DNA of 41,731 nucleotides from Streptomyces sp. NRRL S-455 (GTDB lineage: Bacteria > Actinomycetota > Actinomycetes > Streptomycetales > Streptomycetaceae): the NCBI RefSeq assembly GCF_000717875.1, contig NZ_JOCT01000041.1, positions 1 to 41,731 on the forward strand. The letters run 5' to 3'. Under the pieces are notes generated by a model. It was given only the letters and a program-made list of their open reading frames with translations, was not told where the DNA came from and searched no databases. Position numbers and translations under genes: made by a program. Of this stretch, positions 32,065 to 40,158 are shown one piece after another. How positions within the stretch are numbered: the first letter of the stretch is position 1; each line of letters opens with the position of its first letter.

Positions 32065-32256
32065 GATGGTCTGAACACCAATCTCTTCTCGGTCGTCGAC
32101 GGGTCCACGGGTACGGGTCCTGGGGCGCGGGTCCTCGGGTACGGGAGGGGCTGGGCGCGTGCCGGGCGCGGTGGGCCGCTGCCGGCCCGGGGCCGGTTTC
32201 CGCCCTCGCGCCCGTACGCCTAGTACGCTGACGGCCACCCCGGTGCCTGCGAGAGT

Positions 32257-32751
32257 GTGACTGTGACTTCCCTCCGACCCCGCCCAGAGCCAGCAGAGGT
32301 CGCGCGTGTGACCTCTACGGCTGCGGAGTTGCTGGAGGTCCTCTGGGGCCGGGCCTCGACGGCCCCCGCTTCCGCGTCCCAGCTGCGCGTGCTCCTCATG
32401 CTCGAGCACCACGAGGGCATCAACCTGCGCACCCTGGCCGACTCCCTCGCCTCCACCCCGCCCTCGACCAGCCGGCTGTGCGACCGGCTGCAGGCGGCCG
32501 GGTTCGTCGAACGCGAGGTGAGTGCGGTGGACCGGCGCGAGGTACGCCTGCACCTCAGCGGCCGGGGCCGCGCCTTCCTGGCCGACCTGCGCACCCGCCG
32601 GGAGCAGACGCTGCGCGCCGTGCTCGACCAGATGCCGGCCGCCAAGCGGGTGGCGTTGCTGCAGGGGCTGGAGGCGTTCTGCGACGCGGCGGCGGCCCAG
32701 ATACACGACGACGCCGACGACGCCCGCACCTCCGGCAGCCAGACTGCCTGA
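32257..32751 (+). CDS. MarR-type regulator beside the Rsb genes
   Basis: About 164 residues with a winged helix near 50-115 (NLRTLADSLASTPPSTSRLCDRL, then RREVRLHLSGRGRAF). Paralogous to 27171-27818; both differ from classic MarR proteins in their short N-terminus. GTG 32257 or 32263 may be the start; neither has a strong ribosome binding site. A perfect 16-bp palindrome lies about 95 bp after the gene, before the sigma factor gene, and a related one before rsbR, making this protein a plausible binder of both. It is divergent from the GAF/PP2C gene. Confidence 0.78.
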   Translation: MTVTSLRPRPEPAEVARVTSTAAELLEVLWGRASTAPASASQLRVLLMLEHHEGINLRTLADSLASTPPSTSRLCDRLQAAGFVEREVSAVDRREVRLHLSGRGRAFLADLRTRREQTLRAVLDQMPAAKRVALLQGLEAFCDAAAAQIHDDADDARTSGSQTA

Positions 32752-33056
32752 CCTGTTCGAACCACCCGACGCGGCACCGGGTCGAACATTCCGGATCCTT
32801 CCCCGTGCCCGTCCGCCACGGCTACTCTGTTGTTCTCCGACTATGGTTGTCAAACGACAACTGTCTGCTCCCGGCACTCCTCGACCTCCCCTCCGTACCG
32901 TCGGTGCGGATACCCCGTCACCGCCCCGACCTGCACCGACTGTGGGCTACGTCTCGGCCTGAGGTTCGCGGGGCATGAGCCCGGCAAGCGCGGGTAACGG
33001 GGCGTGAGGTGGCCTGTCGGGGGATGGGAGCGGGCCGGAACTATGAGGGAGGGCCC
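32752..33056 (+). other. upstream region of the SigB/F-family gene
   Basis: A 305-bp gap without a supported gene. It holds the palindrome at 32846-32861 with a possible -10 (GACTAT, 32839-32844) beside it. I searched by eye for a SigB-type promoter (GTTT, 13-16 bp, GGGTA); GGGTAA is present near 32994 but without a fitting GTTT. Confidence 0.5.
32846..32861. promoter_or_regulatory. perfect palindrome GTTGTC-AAAC-GACAAC before sigma gene
   Basis: Arms GTTGTC and GACAAC are exact reverse complements around AAAC. The form TTGTC-N4-GACAA is typical of MarR-family operators. A related copy precedes rsbR. Confidence 0.7.
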
Positions 33057-33917
33057 GTGACGGCGACCACGCGCATCGGCATGACGACGGATTCCCGCAC
33101 CGCAGGCGGTGAGGACCTTCCGCAGATCGCGGAGCCGCAGAAGCTCGCCCCGCAGGACGCGCGCGAGCTGACCGGCCAGTTCCTCGACCGCCTCGCGGTA
33201 CTGGAAGAGGGCACGCCCGAATACCAGTACGCGCGCAACACGCTTATCGAGATGAACATGTCACTGGTGCGGTTCGCGGCCCGCCGGTTCCGCGCCAGCG
33301 GCCAGGCGATGGAGGACGTCGTCCAGGTCGGCGTCATCGGCCTCATCAAGGCCATCGACCGCTTCGAGGTCTCCCGCGAGGTCCAGTTCACCAGCTTCGC
33401 CGTGCCGTACATCGTCGGCGAGATCAAGCGGTTCTTCCGCGACACGTCCTGGGCGGTGCACGTGCCGCGGCGCCTGCAGGAGGCGCGTACCGAACTCGCC
33501 AAGGCCACCGAGGAACTCGCCTCCCGCCTCGGCCGCGCGCCGAAGGTCGCCGAGCTGGCGGCGCTGATGAACCTGTCGGAGGAGGAGGTCGTCGAGGCCC
33601 AGGTCGCGTCGAACGGCTACTCGTCCTCCTCCCTGGACGCCACGATCGGCAACGACTCCGAGGAGAGCGAGGCGACGCTCGCCGCGTTCATCGGCGAGGA
33701 GGACCCGGCCCTGGAACTCGTCGAGGACTTCCACGCGCTGGCCCCCCTGGTCGCCGAACTCGACGAACGCCAGCGCCTCATCCTCCACCTCCGCTTCGTT
33801 GAGGAACTCACCCAGGCGGAGATCGGCAAGCGCCTCGGCATCTCCCAGATGCACGTGTCCCGGCTGATCTCCCGGACGGTGGCGCGACTCCGGTCGGGGA
33901 TGCTGGCGACGGGCTGA
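33057..33917 (+). CDS. SigB/SigF-family RNA polymerase sigma factor
   Basis: A 286-residue group 3 sigma factor: region 2 near 75-140 (MNMSLVRFAARRFRASGQAMEDVVQVGVI is its start), region 3 near 150-200 (PRRLQEARTELAKATEEL), region 4 near 235-285 (LDERQRLILHLRFVEELTQAEIGKRLGISQMHVSRLISR). It belongs with the Streptomyces stress and sporulation sigma factors (SigB, F, G, H, N), which are held by RsbW-type anti-sigma factors. GTG 33057 follows AGGGAGGG. No stand-alone anti-sigma gene is adjacent; the Rsb genes 1-5 kb upstream on the other strand are the nearest control proteins. A T-tailed terminator follows. Confidence 0.9.
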   Translation: MTATTRIGMTTDSRTAGGEDLPQIAEPQKLAPQDARELTGQFLDRLAVLEEGTPEYQYARNTLIEMNMSLVRFAARRFRASGQAMEDVVQVGVIGLIKAIDRFEVSREVQFTSFAVPYIVGEIKRFFRDTSWAVHVPRRLQEARTELAKATEELASRLGRAPKVAELAALMNLSEEEVVEAQVASNGYSSSSLDATIGNDSEESEATLAAFIGEEDPALELVEDFHALAPLVAELDERQRLILHLRFVEELTQAEIGKRLGISQMHVSRLISRTVARLRSGMLATG

Positions 33918-33998
33918 GGCCCGGCAGGGGCCCGGTCCAGGGGCGAACCTGCCGTCGACGACGGGGCTCAGCTGTCCGTCGGCGGCAGGGTGATGACG

Positions 33999-34021
33999 GC
34001 CCGGCGCTATGCCGGGCTTTT
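33999..34021 (+). terminator. terminator after the sigma gene
   Basis: Stem GCCCGGC / GCCGGGC with a 5-nt loop and TTTT. It overlaps the 3' end of the small minus-strand gene. Confidence 0.85.
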
Positions 34022-34276
34022 CACCCAGTCGACGAGCCGAGCCCACCAGCCGCCCCTCGCCCCGTCCTGCCCGGATGGCACTGATGGCACTGATGGCACT
34101 GATGGCACTGATGGCGATCGACTCGCCGTTCTCACCGTGCGGGCACTTCCGGATTCCGCAGAATCGCACATGCACCGCCGAGCGGCCGGTACACCCATCA
34201 GTACTTGGTCCACATGCCTCCCGCAACCCTCATAGGTCACCTTTCGACATGACGGGCAGACAGCACGCTGACACAT
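34007..34276 (-). CDS. small Cys-rich zinc-ribbon-like protein
   Basis: An 89-residue protein. The first 37 residues hold six Cys (C2, C7, C10, C18, C35, C37) in MCQRAVCPSCRKVTYEGC...RRCMC, an arrangement expected for a zinc ribbon and seen in many small actinobacterial proteins of unknown role. A VPS repeat follows, then the tail GGWWARLVDWVKSPA. The tail closely matches that of the protein at 34724-35236 (RGWWARLADWMRGPA), which also carries an N-terminal Cys cluster. ATG 34276 follows AAGGGGGG. It is divergent from the Cys-protein/YeeE operon, so both may serve sulfur or redox handling; this is inferred. Confidence 0.75.
   Translation of the reverse strand: MCQRAVCPSCRKVTYEGCGRHVDQVLMGVPAARRCMCDSAESGSARTVRTASRSPSVPSVPSVPSVPSGQDGARGGWWARLVDWVKSPA
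34075..34116. repeat. 9-bp tandem repeat (ACTGATGGC)n
   Basis: About four and a half copies of ACTGATGGC. In the minus-strand gene they encode the Val-Pro-Ser repeat between the Cys-rich part and the tail. Copy number is a multiple of three, so changes would not shift the frame. Confidence 0.85.
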
Positions 34277-34723
34277 GATTACCCCCCTTGGTTCTTTTTA
34301 GTTCTTCGATCAATATCCACTGCATTCACGCCGCCGCCACAATAAACCCCAGGATTTACACGCACCTTCAGAAACGGCTACCTCGCGCTGGCACAGACCG
34401 CACCCAGGAAGCCGAAACCCGCTCCCAGCAGCCTCGTTGACGGCCGTAAATATCCGGATACGAGAGGGAGACGCCGCATGTCCGTCGCGGAGATTATCTC
34501 ACCGAGCAGCGCCAAGTGACCCGTCCCATGAATTCCCGAGTTGCCCGACGCCCGAAACAATGGTTGCATCGCGCCCGGTCGAGAAATGGAGTAGCAGCAC
34601 CTTATTTGTCACTGCCCGTCAACACATTGGCATACAAACCGTCGACCGAGCACAGCGAGGGCAGCAACTAAAAACGGCAACCGCTCTTCACGGAGGGTGG
34701 CGTGCCGGTCAGGAGGGAGCAAC
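34277..34723. other. AT-richer divergent region
   Basis: A 447-bp gap of visibly lower GC than the surroundings, between two divergent small-protein genes. A minus-strand frame at 34378-34569 (ends LLGAGFGFLGAVCASAR, contains a TTA codon) could be a small membrane peptide or a relic but lacks a convincing ribosome binding site. A possible promoter for the plus-strand operon is TTGTCA (34606-34611) with CATACA 19 bp on. Confidence 0.45.
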
Positions 34724-35236
34724 GTGAGTTGCTCACATGCCGCAGGATGCCCCCTCTTCCCCTTGCTCAGGGCGAGTTTGCAAGGTTGGCGCGAGTACTA
34801 CTGCGACAGCACAGATCGATGGCTCGGCTGTGCGCGCTACCAGATGTCCCTCACCGGCGAGCGCGTGCCCATCAGCCTGTTGCCCAACGGAGCCCGTGCG
34901 CGGCACTTCGAAGCTCCGGCCACCCCCCAACAGCCCTCGCCGTCACAGCCCGCCCCGGGTACACCGGAGGCCGCGTCCTGGTCCCAGCCGGCACCATCCC
35001 CGGCACCGTCCCAGCCCTATGAGCAGTCACCGTCAGGGCCTGGAACCACCACACCCGAGGCCATGGCCCCGTTCGGGGCAACACCTTCGCCGGCGAATGT
35101 CTGGCATCGCCCGCCGACACCGTCCCCGCAGACCGCCGAACCCACGGACAACGCCGCTCGACACACACGCCAAGCGCCCAGCCCCAAGCGCGGCTGGTGG
35201 GCTCGACTCGCCGATTGGATGAGAGGACCCGCATGA
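34724..35236 (+). CDS. Cys-rich protein with Pro-rich linker, first gene of YeeE operon
   Basis: A 170-residue protein. The N-terminal ~60 residues (SCSHAAGCPLFPLL, then YYCDSTDRWLGCARYQ and VPISLLPNG) hold four Cys and look like a compact metal- or redox-binding module that I recall as a small standalone actinobacterial family of unknown function. A Pro/Ser/Thr-rich linker of ~90 residues leads to the tail RGWWARLADWMRGPA, shared with the divergent small protein. GTG 34724 follows AGGAGGGAG. Its stop overlaps the next start (ATGA), so it is translated together with the YeeE-type genes. A role in sulfur delivery is plausible from context only. Confidence 0.75.
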   Translation: MSCSHAAGCPLFPLLRASLQGWREYYCDSTDRWLGCARYQMSLTGERVPISLLPNGARARHFEAPATPQQPSPSQPAPGTPEAASWSQPAPSPAPSQPYEQSPSGPGTTTPEAMAPFGATPSPANVWHRPPTPSPQTAEPTDNAARHTRQAPSPKRGWWARLADWMRGPA

Positions 35237-35922
35237 GCACCTACTGGCCCTGGTGGGCGGGCGCTGTCGGACTCGCTCTGGTCACCATCAACCACACCCT
35301 CGTCACCGATCGGTCCCTCGGGGTGTCGGCAGCCTGGGATCGCGTGCTGCACTGGCGCCGCGAACGCCGGCTCGAGCGGATGGACGACGAGTTCGCCGAC
35401 GATCAAGCTCTCGCCGAGGCGCTCGCCGCAGCCACAGCGGAACACTTCGGCACCACCGCCACCGCCACCGCCTCCACCGCCACCGCCACGTCCACCGTTC
35501 CGCAGGTCCCCTACGGGACCTCGCAGCCGCTCGAAGCCGATGCCGGTGCCGATGCCGATACCGCGACTGAGCGCCCGGCAGCCACCAGCCTGCGCCCGGC
35601 CCCACTGATCACTCAGGCTGTCCTGCTGGTGTCGATCTTCCTCGGTGGACTCATCGCCGCAGTCACCTCCGGGCGTTTCCACCTCCGCTTCGACATGGGC
35701 CCGGCGTTCCGGAACCTGGTCACCGCCGATTCGGCCATCATGATCGCCGTGCTGTTCGTGGGAGGTGTCCTGGTCGGCTTCGGCACCCGGCTGGCCGGTG
35801 GGTGCAGCTCCGGCCACGGACTCAGCGGCTGCGGCCGGCTACGACCGGTCAGCATCGTCGCGACAGCCGTCTTCTTCGGCACCGCCGTCGCGGTGTCGTT
35901 CCTCCTGTGGAAGGTGATCTGA
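35233..35922 (+). CDS. YeeE/YedE-family sulfur transporter, first half
   Basis: A 229-residue membrane protein. One helix at the N-terminus, a charged stretch (about 35-70), a low-complexity Thr/Ala linker (TATATST type from ACCGCC repeats), then three helices (about 125-229) with LAGGCSSGHGLSGCGR, the conserved Cys motif of YeeE/YedE proteins. Family members move thiosulfate or other reduced sulfur across the membrane by passing it between cysteines. ATG 35233 overlaps the upstream stop. The second half is a separate gene with 1-nt overlap. The N-terminal helix plus linker is not usual in the family. Confidence 0.85.
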   Translation: MSTYWPWWAGAVGLALVTINHTLVTDRSLGVSAAWDRVLHWRRERRLERMDDEFADDQALAEALAAATAEHFGTTATATASTATATSTVPQVPYGTSQPLEADAGADADTATERPAATSLRPAPLITQAVLLVSIFLGGLIAAVTSGRFHLRFDMGPAFRNLVTADSAIMIAVLFVGGVLVGFGTRLAGGCSSGHGLSGCGRLRPVSIVATAVFFGTAVAVSFLLWKVI

Positions 35923-36338
35923 TGCGCACCCGAGGCGCGGTTCTGCTGGCCAGCATCATCACCGGACTGGCCCTCGGTTACACCGTCACCAACATCGGCT
36001 TCGGCGACTACGCCGAGCTGAACCGCATGTTCACCTTCCAGGACCCGCGCATGCTCCTCTCCTTCGCGGGCGCGGTGGTGATCATCGTGTGCGCCTTCGC
36101 TCTGCTGCGGGTCCGCCGCACCCCGGGGCGCATCCACGCCGGCGTGATCCCCGGCGCGGTGCTGTTCGGTACCGGCTGGGCGATCTCGGGCGGCTGCCCT
36201 GCCATCCCGATCATCCAGGTCGCCAGCGGATACCTTCCTGCCCTGATCACCATCGTCGGCGTCATCGTCGGTATGCGGCTGTGCCGCTGGGCCAACGCCC
36301 GGTACTTCCACCTCGACCGCGGCTCCTGCGGGTTGTAA
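35922..36338 (+). CDS. YeeE/YedE-family sulfur transporter, second half
   Basis: A 138-residue membrane protein with four helices. SGGCPAIPIIQVASG is the second-half Cys motif of YeeE/YedE transporters, and FGTGWAISGGC is typical. ATG overlaps the upstream stop (TGATG). Together with the gene before it, it would form one transporter; the split form is known in bacteria. No rhodanese or TusA-like sulfur carrier is adjacent, so the Cys-rich protein at the head of the operon may fill that role. Confidence 0.87.
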   Translation: MRTRGAVLLASIITGLALGYTVTNIGFGDYAELNRMFTFQDPRMLLSFAGAVVIIVCAFALLRVRRTPGRIHAGVIPGAVLFGTGWAISGGCPAIPIIQVASGYLPALITIVGVIVGMRLCRWANARYFHLDRGSCGL

Positions 36339-36406
36339 CCAGACCCCCACAAGCCAGAGCGTGCACGGTCAGCGGCTGACGCGGCTTCAAGTCGCTCCAC
36401 AGCCGT

Positions 36407-36441
36407 GAGCCCCAGTCCAGACGCGGTCTGGACTGGGGCTC
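36407..36441. terminator. bidirectional terminator between YeeE operon and tRNA-Lys
   Basis: A perfect 16-bp stem (36407-36422 with 36426-36441) closed by a GCG loop, with no T tract. It ends 5 nt from the tRNA 3' end and about 70 nt after the YeeE stop. Confidence 0.85.
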
Positions 36442-36446
36442 CTCTG

Positions 36447-36519
36447 TAGGCCCTGTGGGACTCGAACCCACAACCAATGGATTAAAAGTCCACTGCTCTG
36501 CCAATTGAGCTAAGGGCCC
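36447..36519 (-). tRNA. tRNA-Lys (UUU)
   Basis: A 73-nt tRNA without encoded CCA. The anticodon loop reads CTTTTAA with anticodon UUU; the acceptor stem is GGGCCCT with AGGGCCT, the T loop GGTTCGAGTCC. The first pair is G-U. Confidence 0.95.
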
Positions 36520-36635
36520 AGGCGATGTTGCCCCCACGAGCATAGCCCGCCGTGGCCGAGTCTCCGATCGGGTATCGGGGACCCGGCCGTGCCGAAGGGG
36601 GAAACAGGCCCGGTCGGCGTCACTGACGCGGTGCG

Positions 36636-38708
36636 TCAGCCGTTGCGCTTCCAGCGCGGCTTGTCCTCGCGGCGGCCGAAGGAACCGCCGCCACGGTGGT
36701 CACCGCGGTGGTCGTCACGACGGCCGTACGGACGGTCGTGGCCACCGGAGCGGAATCCCGGACGGTCGTCCCGGCGGTCCCGGTTGAAGGGACGGTCGCT
36801 GCCCCGGTGCCCGCCGCGCTCGTCCCGGCGGAAGCCACCACGGTCCCGGTCGCGGTTGAAGCCGCCGCGGTCGTCACGCCGCTCGAAGGAACGCCCGCCG
36901 CGGTCGTCACGCCGCTCGAAGGAACGCCCGCCACGGTCGTCACGCCGGAAGCCGCCACGCTCACCGCGGTCGCCCCGGTCAGACCGGTCGTCCCGGCGGA
37001 AGCCGCGGTCACGGTCGAAGGAACGCCCGCCACGGTCACGATCCCGGTCACGGTCGCGGTTGAAGCCACCGCGGTCGTCACGCCGCTCGAACGAACGCCC
37101 GCCACGGTCACGGTCCCGGTCACGGTCGAAGGAACGGCCACCCCGGTCGTCACGCCGGAAGCCGCCGCCACGCTCCTCGCGCCGCTCCCGCCGCTCGTAC
37201 GGCGCGGAAACCTCGGCGCGCTCCTCACGCTCGACGTCCTTCGCGGTCGGCTGCTCGGGCACGGACACCTCGACACCGGCCGACGCCTCCACCGACTCAC
37301 CGGCCGCCACCGCGGCAGGCTCCTCGCCCCGCTCACGCGCGACGCGCGCGAGCAGCCGGTCCGACTCCTCACGCAGCTCGTTCGCGCGCCGCTGCGCCCG
37401 CTCCAGCTCCTTGGTGAGCTGGGCGACCTCACGCTCGGCCTGCTGCGCGGCGTTGCCCACCGACTCGGCCTGCACCTCGGTCATCGACCGGGCACCGGTG
37501 ATCTCGGCGACCTCCGGGTCGAAGGCGCCGGCGCCCTGGATGATGTGACGCGTGGCGTCGACGCCCGCGTCCTCCATCAGCCGGAAGATCTGCCGCCGCT
37601 GGTGCGGCAGCGACAGGGACACGACCGTGCCCGTGCGGCCCGCGCGCGCCGTACGGCCCGCCCGGTGCAGGTAGTCCTTGTGGTCACCGGCCGGGTCCAC
37701 GTTCAGCACCAGGTCGATGCCGTCGACGTGGATACCGCGTGCGGCGACGTCGGTCGCGACGAGCACGTTGACGTACCCGTCCTTGAAGTCGGCCAGCGTC
37801 CGGGTCCGCGCGCCCTGGGTCATCCCGCCGTGCAGCGCGTCGGCCTTCACACCGGCGTCGCGCAGCTGCTCCGCGACACGGTCCGCGCCCAGCTGGGTGC
37901 GCACGAAGATGATGGTGCGGCCCTTGCGGGAGGCGATCGCGGCGGTGACCGGCGCCTTGTCCTTGGGCTTCACGATCAGGATGTGGTGCGACATGGTCGT
38001 CACCGCGCCCTGCGCGGCGTCGACCTCGTGGCTGACCGGGCTGTTCAGGTACCGGTCGACCAGGGTCTTGATCTCGTTCTCCATGGTCGCGGAGAACAGC
38101 ATCCGCTGGCCGCCCGCCGGAACCTGGTCCAGCAGCTCGGTGACCTCGGGCATGAAGCCCAGGTCGGACATCTGGTCGGCCTCGTCGAGAACGGCGATCT
38201 GCACGTTCTCCAGCGAGCAGGCACCGCGGTTGATGATGTCGCGCAGCCGGCCCGGAGTGGCGACCAGGATGTCGACGCCCTTCTCCAGGGCGTAGATCTG
38301 GTTGCCCATGGACGTACCGCCACAGACGACCTTCATCTTCAGGCCGAGGACGTCACCGTAGGGCTGCAGCGCGTCGGCGACCTGCATGGCGAGCTCACGC
38401 GTCGGCGTGAGGATGACGGCCCGCGGCTTGTGCTTCTCCGTACGGCCACCGGCGAGCGTCGCCAGCGTCGGCAGACCGAAGGAGAGGGTCTTGCCGGAGC
38501 CGGTGCGGCCCCGGCCGAGGATGTCCTTGCCGGCCAGGGCGTCCGGAATGGTCGCGGCCTGGATCGGGAAGGGGGTGGTCACGCCGTTCTGCGCGAGCTT
38601 GCGCACAACGCCCTCGGGCAGACCGAGGTCGGCGAAAGTGACCTCGGGGGCGTCCTCGGCTGCCTCGTTCTCGGGCACGACGACGTGGTCAGTACTGGCA
38701 ATGGACAT
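36636..38708 (-). CDS. DEAD-box RNA helicase with RGG-rich tail
   Basis: A 690-residue helicase. The core (about 20-400) has all motifs: Q motif (FPIQAATIP), GRGRTGSGKT, PTRELAMQ, VLDEADQM, LFSATM, VATDVAARGI and HRAGRTARAG. A helical linker follows (about 400-490), then ~170 residues of Arg/Asp/Gly repeats such as RRDDRGGRSFE and RDRDRGG, which bind RNA and may promote phase separation. It resembles CsdA/RhlE-type enzymes for cold adaptation, ribosome assembly and decay; SCO4096 appears equivalent (recalled). GGAAGG lies about 12 nt before ATG 38708, somewhat far. Confidence 0.93.
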   Translation of the reverse strand: MSIASTDHVVVPENEAAEDAPEVTFADLGLPEGVVRKLAQNGVTTPFPIQAATIPDALAGKDILGRGRTGSGKTLSFGLPTLATLAGGRTEKHKPRAVILTPTRELAMQVADALQPYGDVLGLKMKVVCGGTSMGNQIYALEKGVDILVATPGRLRDIINRGACSLENVQIAVLDEADQMSDLGFMPEVTELLDQVPAGGQRMLFSATMENEIKTLVDRYLNSPVSHEVDAAQGAVTTMSHHILIVKPKDKAPVTAAIASRKGRTIIFVRTQLGADRVAEQLRDAGVKADALHGGMTQGARTRTLADFKDGYVNVLVATDVAARGIHVDGIDLVLNVDPAGDHKDYLHRAGRTARAGRTGTVVSLSLPHQRRQIFRLMEDAGVDATRHIIQGAGAFDPEVAEITGARSMTEVQAESVGNAAQQAEREVAQLTKELERAQRRANELREESDRLLARVARERGEEPAAVAAGESVEASAGVEVSVPEQPTAKDVEREERAEVSAPYERRERREERGGGFRRDDRGGRSFDRDRDRDRGGRSFERRDDRGGFNRDRDRDRDRGGRSFDRDRGFRRDDRSDRGDRGERGGFRRDDRGGRSFERRDDRGGRSFERRDDRGGFNRDRDRGGFRRDERGGHRGSDRPFNRDRRDDRPGFRSGGHDRPYGRRDDHRGDHRGGGSFGRREDKPRWKRNG
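36660..37190 (-). repeat. imperfect tandem repeats coding the RGG tail
   Basis: Units around CGGTCGTCACGCCGCTCGAA recur many times at 27-48-bp steps and encode ERRDDRGGRSF or DRDRDRGG. Such repeats gain and lose copies easily between strains. Confidence 0.8.
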
Positions 38709-39090
38709 GCGAATGCGAAACCTTCCGGAGTCTCAAGTCGGCACGCGCCCGTCAACTCCGTGATTCGCTTCGCAATACGACCGCCTCAATGCGGTCCACC
38801 ACGGCAAAGGAGAGTACGCGCCACACGGCGCGCTCTGCGGTGGCGCCGGGCAAGATGGGATCAAACGATCTGCCACCATACGCACTCCGGGCCCCGCAAG
38901 GCAAACCGGACGGCGCATGAGACAGCGGGAACGCACCGAAGCACTTCCCGACAGCCCTCAACCACCCGCCTCCCGGAAATGTTCCCGCGTCACCACGACC
39001 GGCCCGCTCGGGTGACCGCAGCAACAGCACGCGGCCACAACGGAGCTGCCCGGCGTGGGCCGAACCCCCGCGCCCCACGCGACCGCACCG
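38709..39090. other. intergenic region upstream of the helicase
   Basis: A 382-bp gap with no gene I can support. It must hold the helicase promoter and leader, but I see no clear -10/-35 pair and no recognised cold-shock or riboswitch element. Confidence 0.45.
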
Positions 39091-39636
39091 CTACGCCGGC
39101 ACGCCCGCCTCCGGTGCCGGCTCCCGCTCGGCCAGCTGCGGTTCGGGAGGCTCGTGCGCCGACGACGACGGCTCCGGCGTCGGCTCAGAGGACGCAGTGG
39201 GCTCGGGCGGAGTCGGCGTGGGCTCCGGTTCGGCCGTCCGGGTGGGAGTGGGCGGAACCGGCGGCTTCGGCGCGGGCCGACCCGGCTCCCCGGGCTTCTC
39301 ACGCCCAGGCGCCGACGCACTCGCCGCGACCGACGACGACGCGTCGGGGGACGCCGACTCCCCACGCCCGCCATCGCCCTTGCCCTTCTTCCCCTTCTTG
39401 CCCTTCTTGTCCTTGTCCCGCCCGCGTTCCTTGTCGCCCGACACCGCACCGCCCACCTCGCCGCCGCCCGACACCGCCGACCCGCCGTCAGGCGCCTCCC
39501 CGCCACGCTGCCCGGCGGAATGCGACGGCTTCGCGCTCCCGCCCGCGCCGTCGTCGCCGACGCTCATACAGCCGGCGGCAGCGGCGACGGCCACGACGGT
39601 GGCGGCCAAGCGGACAGGTACGTACAAGGGGCGCAC
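39091..39636 (-). CDS. Pro-rich lipoprotein of unknown function
   Basis: A 181-residue protein with a lipoprotein signal: VRPLYVPVRLAATVVAVAAAAGC, lipid attachment at Cys23. The mature chain has a Gly/Ser-rich start, a Lys/Gly-rich patch (DKKGKKGKKGKG) and a long Pro/Thr/Glu-rich end without a fold I recognise. GTG 39636 follows GGAGGTG. It probably sits on the outer face of the membrane and spans into the wall. Possibly co-transcribed after the small zincin gene. Confidence 0.7.
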   Translation of the reverse strand: MRPLYVPVRLAATVVAVAAAAGCMSVGDDGAGGSAKPSHSAGQRGGEAPDGGSAVSGGGEVGGAVSGDKERGRDKDKKGKKGKKGKGDGGRGESASPDASSSVAASASAPGREKPGEPGRPAPKPPVPPTPTRTAEPEPTPTPPEPTASSEPTPEPSSSAHEPPEPQLAEREPAPEAGVPA

Positions 39637-39724
39637 GGGGCCACCTCCGGGAAGGGTGATGGAGTCAACACCTCCAACTCCCGCCGCCCGCAAGAGGACA
39701 CGCGGCCCGCATTCACACCGTCGC

Positions 39725-40075
39725 TCAGCCGTAGCCCAGGGAGTGAAGGCGCTCGTCGTCGATCCCGAAGTGGTGCGCGATCTCGTGCACCACCGTGATC
39801 TCCGTCTCGGCGACGACGTCCTCCCGCGACTCGCACATCCGCAGCGTCGGATTCCGGTAGATCGTGATCCGGTCCGGCAGCACACCGGCGTACCACTCAC
39901 CCCGATCGGTCAGCGGAGTCCCCTCGTACAGCCCGAGCAGCTCGGGATCATCCGCCGGCGGCTCGTCCTCCACGAACACCGCGACGTTGTCCATCAGTCG
40001 CGTCAGCTCCGGCGGGATCCGGTCGAGCGCCTCGGCGACCAGCTCCTCGAACTCCTCGCGCGTCATCTCCAGCAC
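39725..40075 (-). CDS. small zincin metallopeptidase
   Basis: A 116-residue protein of the minimal zincin family (formerly DUF1025). The zinc site HEIAHHFGIDDERLHSLG lies near the C-terminus, giving HExxH plus a later Asp/Glu ligand. ITIYRNPTLR and a strand before it match the family. There is no signal peptide, so it is cytosolic. Start choice is between GTG 40075 and ATG 40066; ATG 40066 has GGAG directly against it, too close. Substrate unknown. Confidence 0.85.
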   Translation of the reverse strand: MLEMTREEFEELVAEALDRIPPELTRLMDNVAVFVEDEPPADDPELLGLYEGTPLTDRGEWYAGVLPDRITIYRNPTLRMCESREDVVAETEITVVHEIAHHFGIDDERLHSLGYG

Positions 40076-40158
40076 AGGCCCATTGTCGGCCACGGCCCGA
40101 CCGTACGAGAGCCATCCGGCGTCGCATATCAAGCCCGGGACTTGGGCATACGGGATCA

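Noticed and set aside
34378..34569. Minus-strand 63-codon frame with membrane-like end
   Set aside because: Weak start signals and no family recognised; kept only as a note on the AT-richer gap.
36660..37190. CRISPR array
   Set aside because: The repeats are in frame, imperfect and encode the RGG tail; there are no unique spacers or cas genes.
36696..39659. Plus-strand 987-codon open frame
   Set aside because: It is the mirror of the DEAD-box helicase repeats and core; Val/Ala/Thr runs follow from the RGG codons on the real strand.
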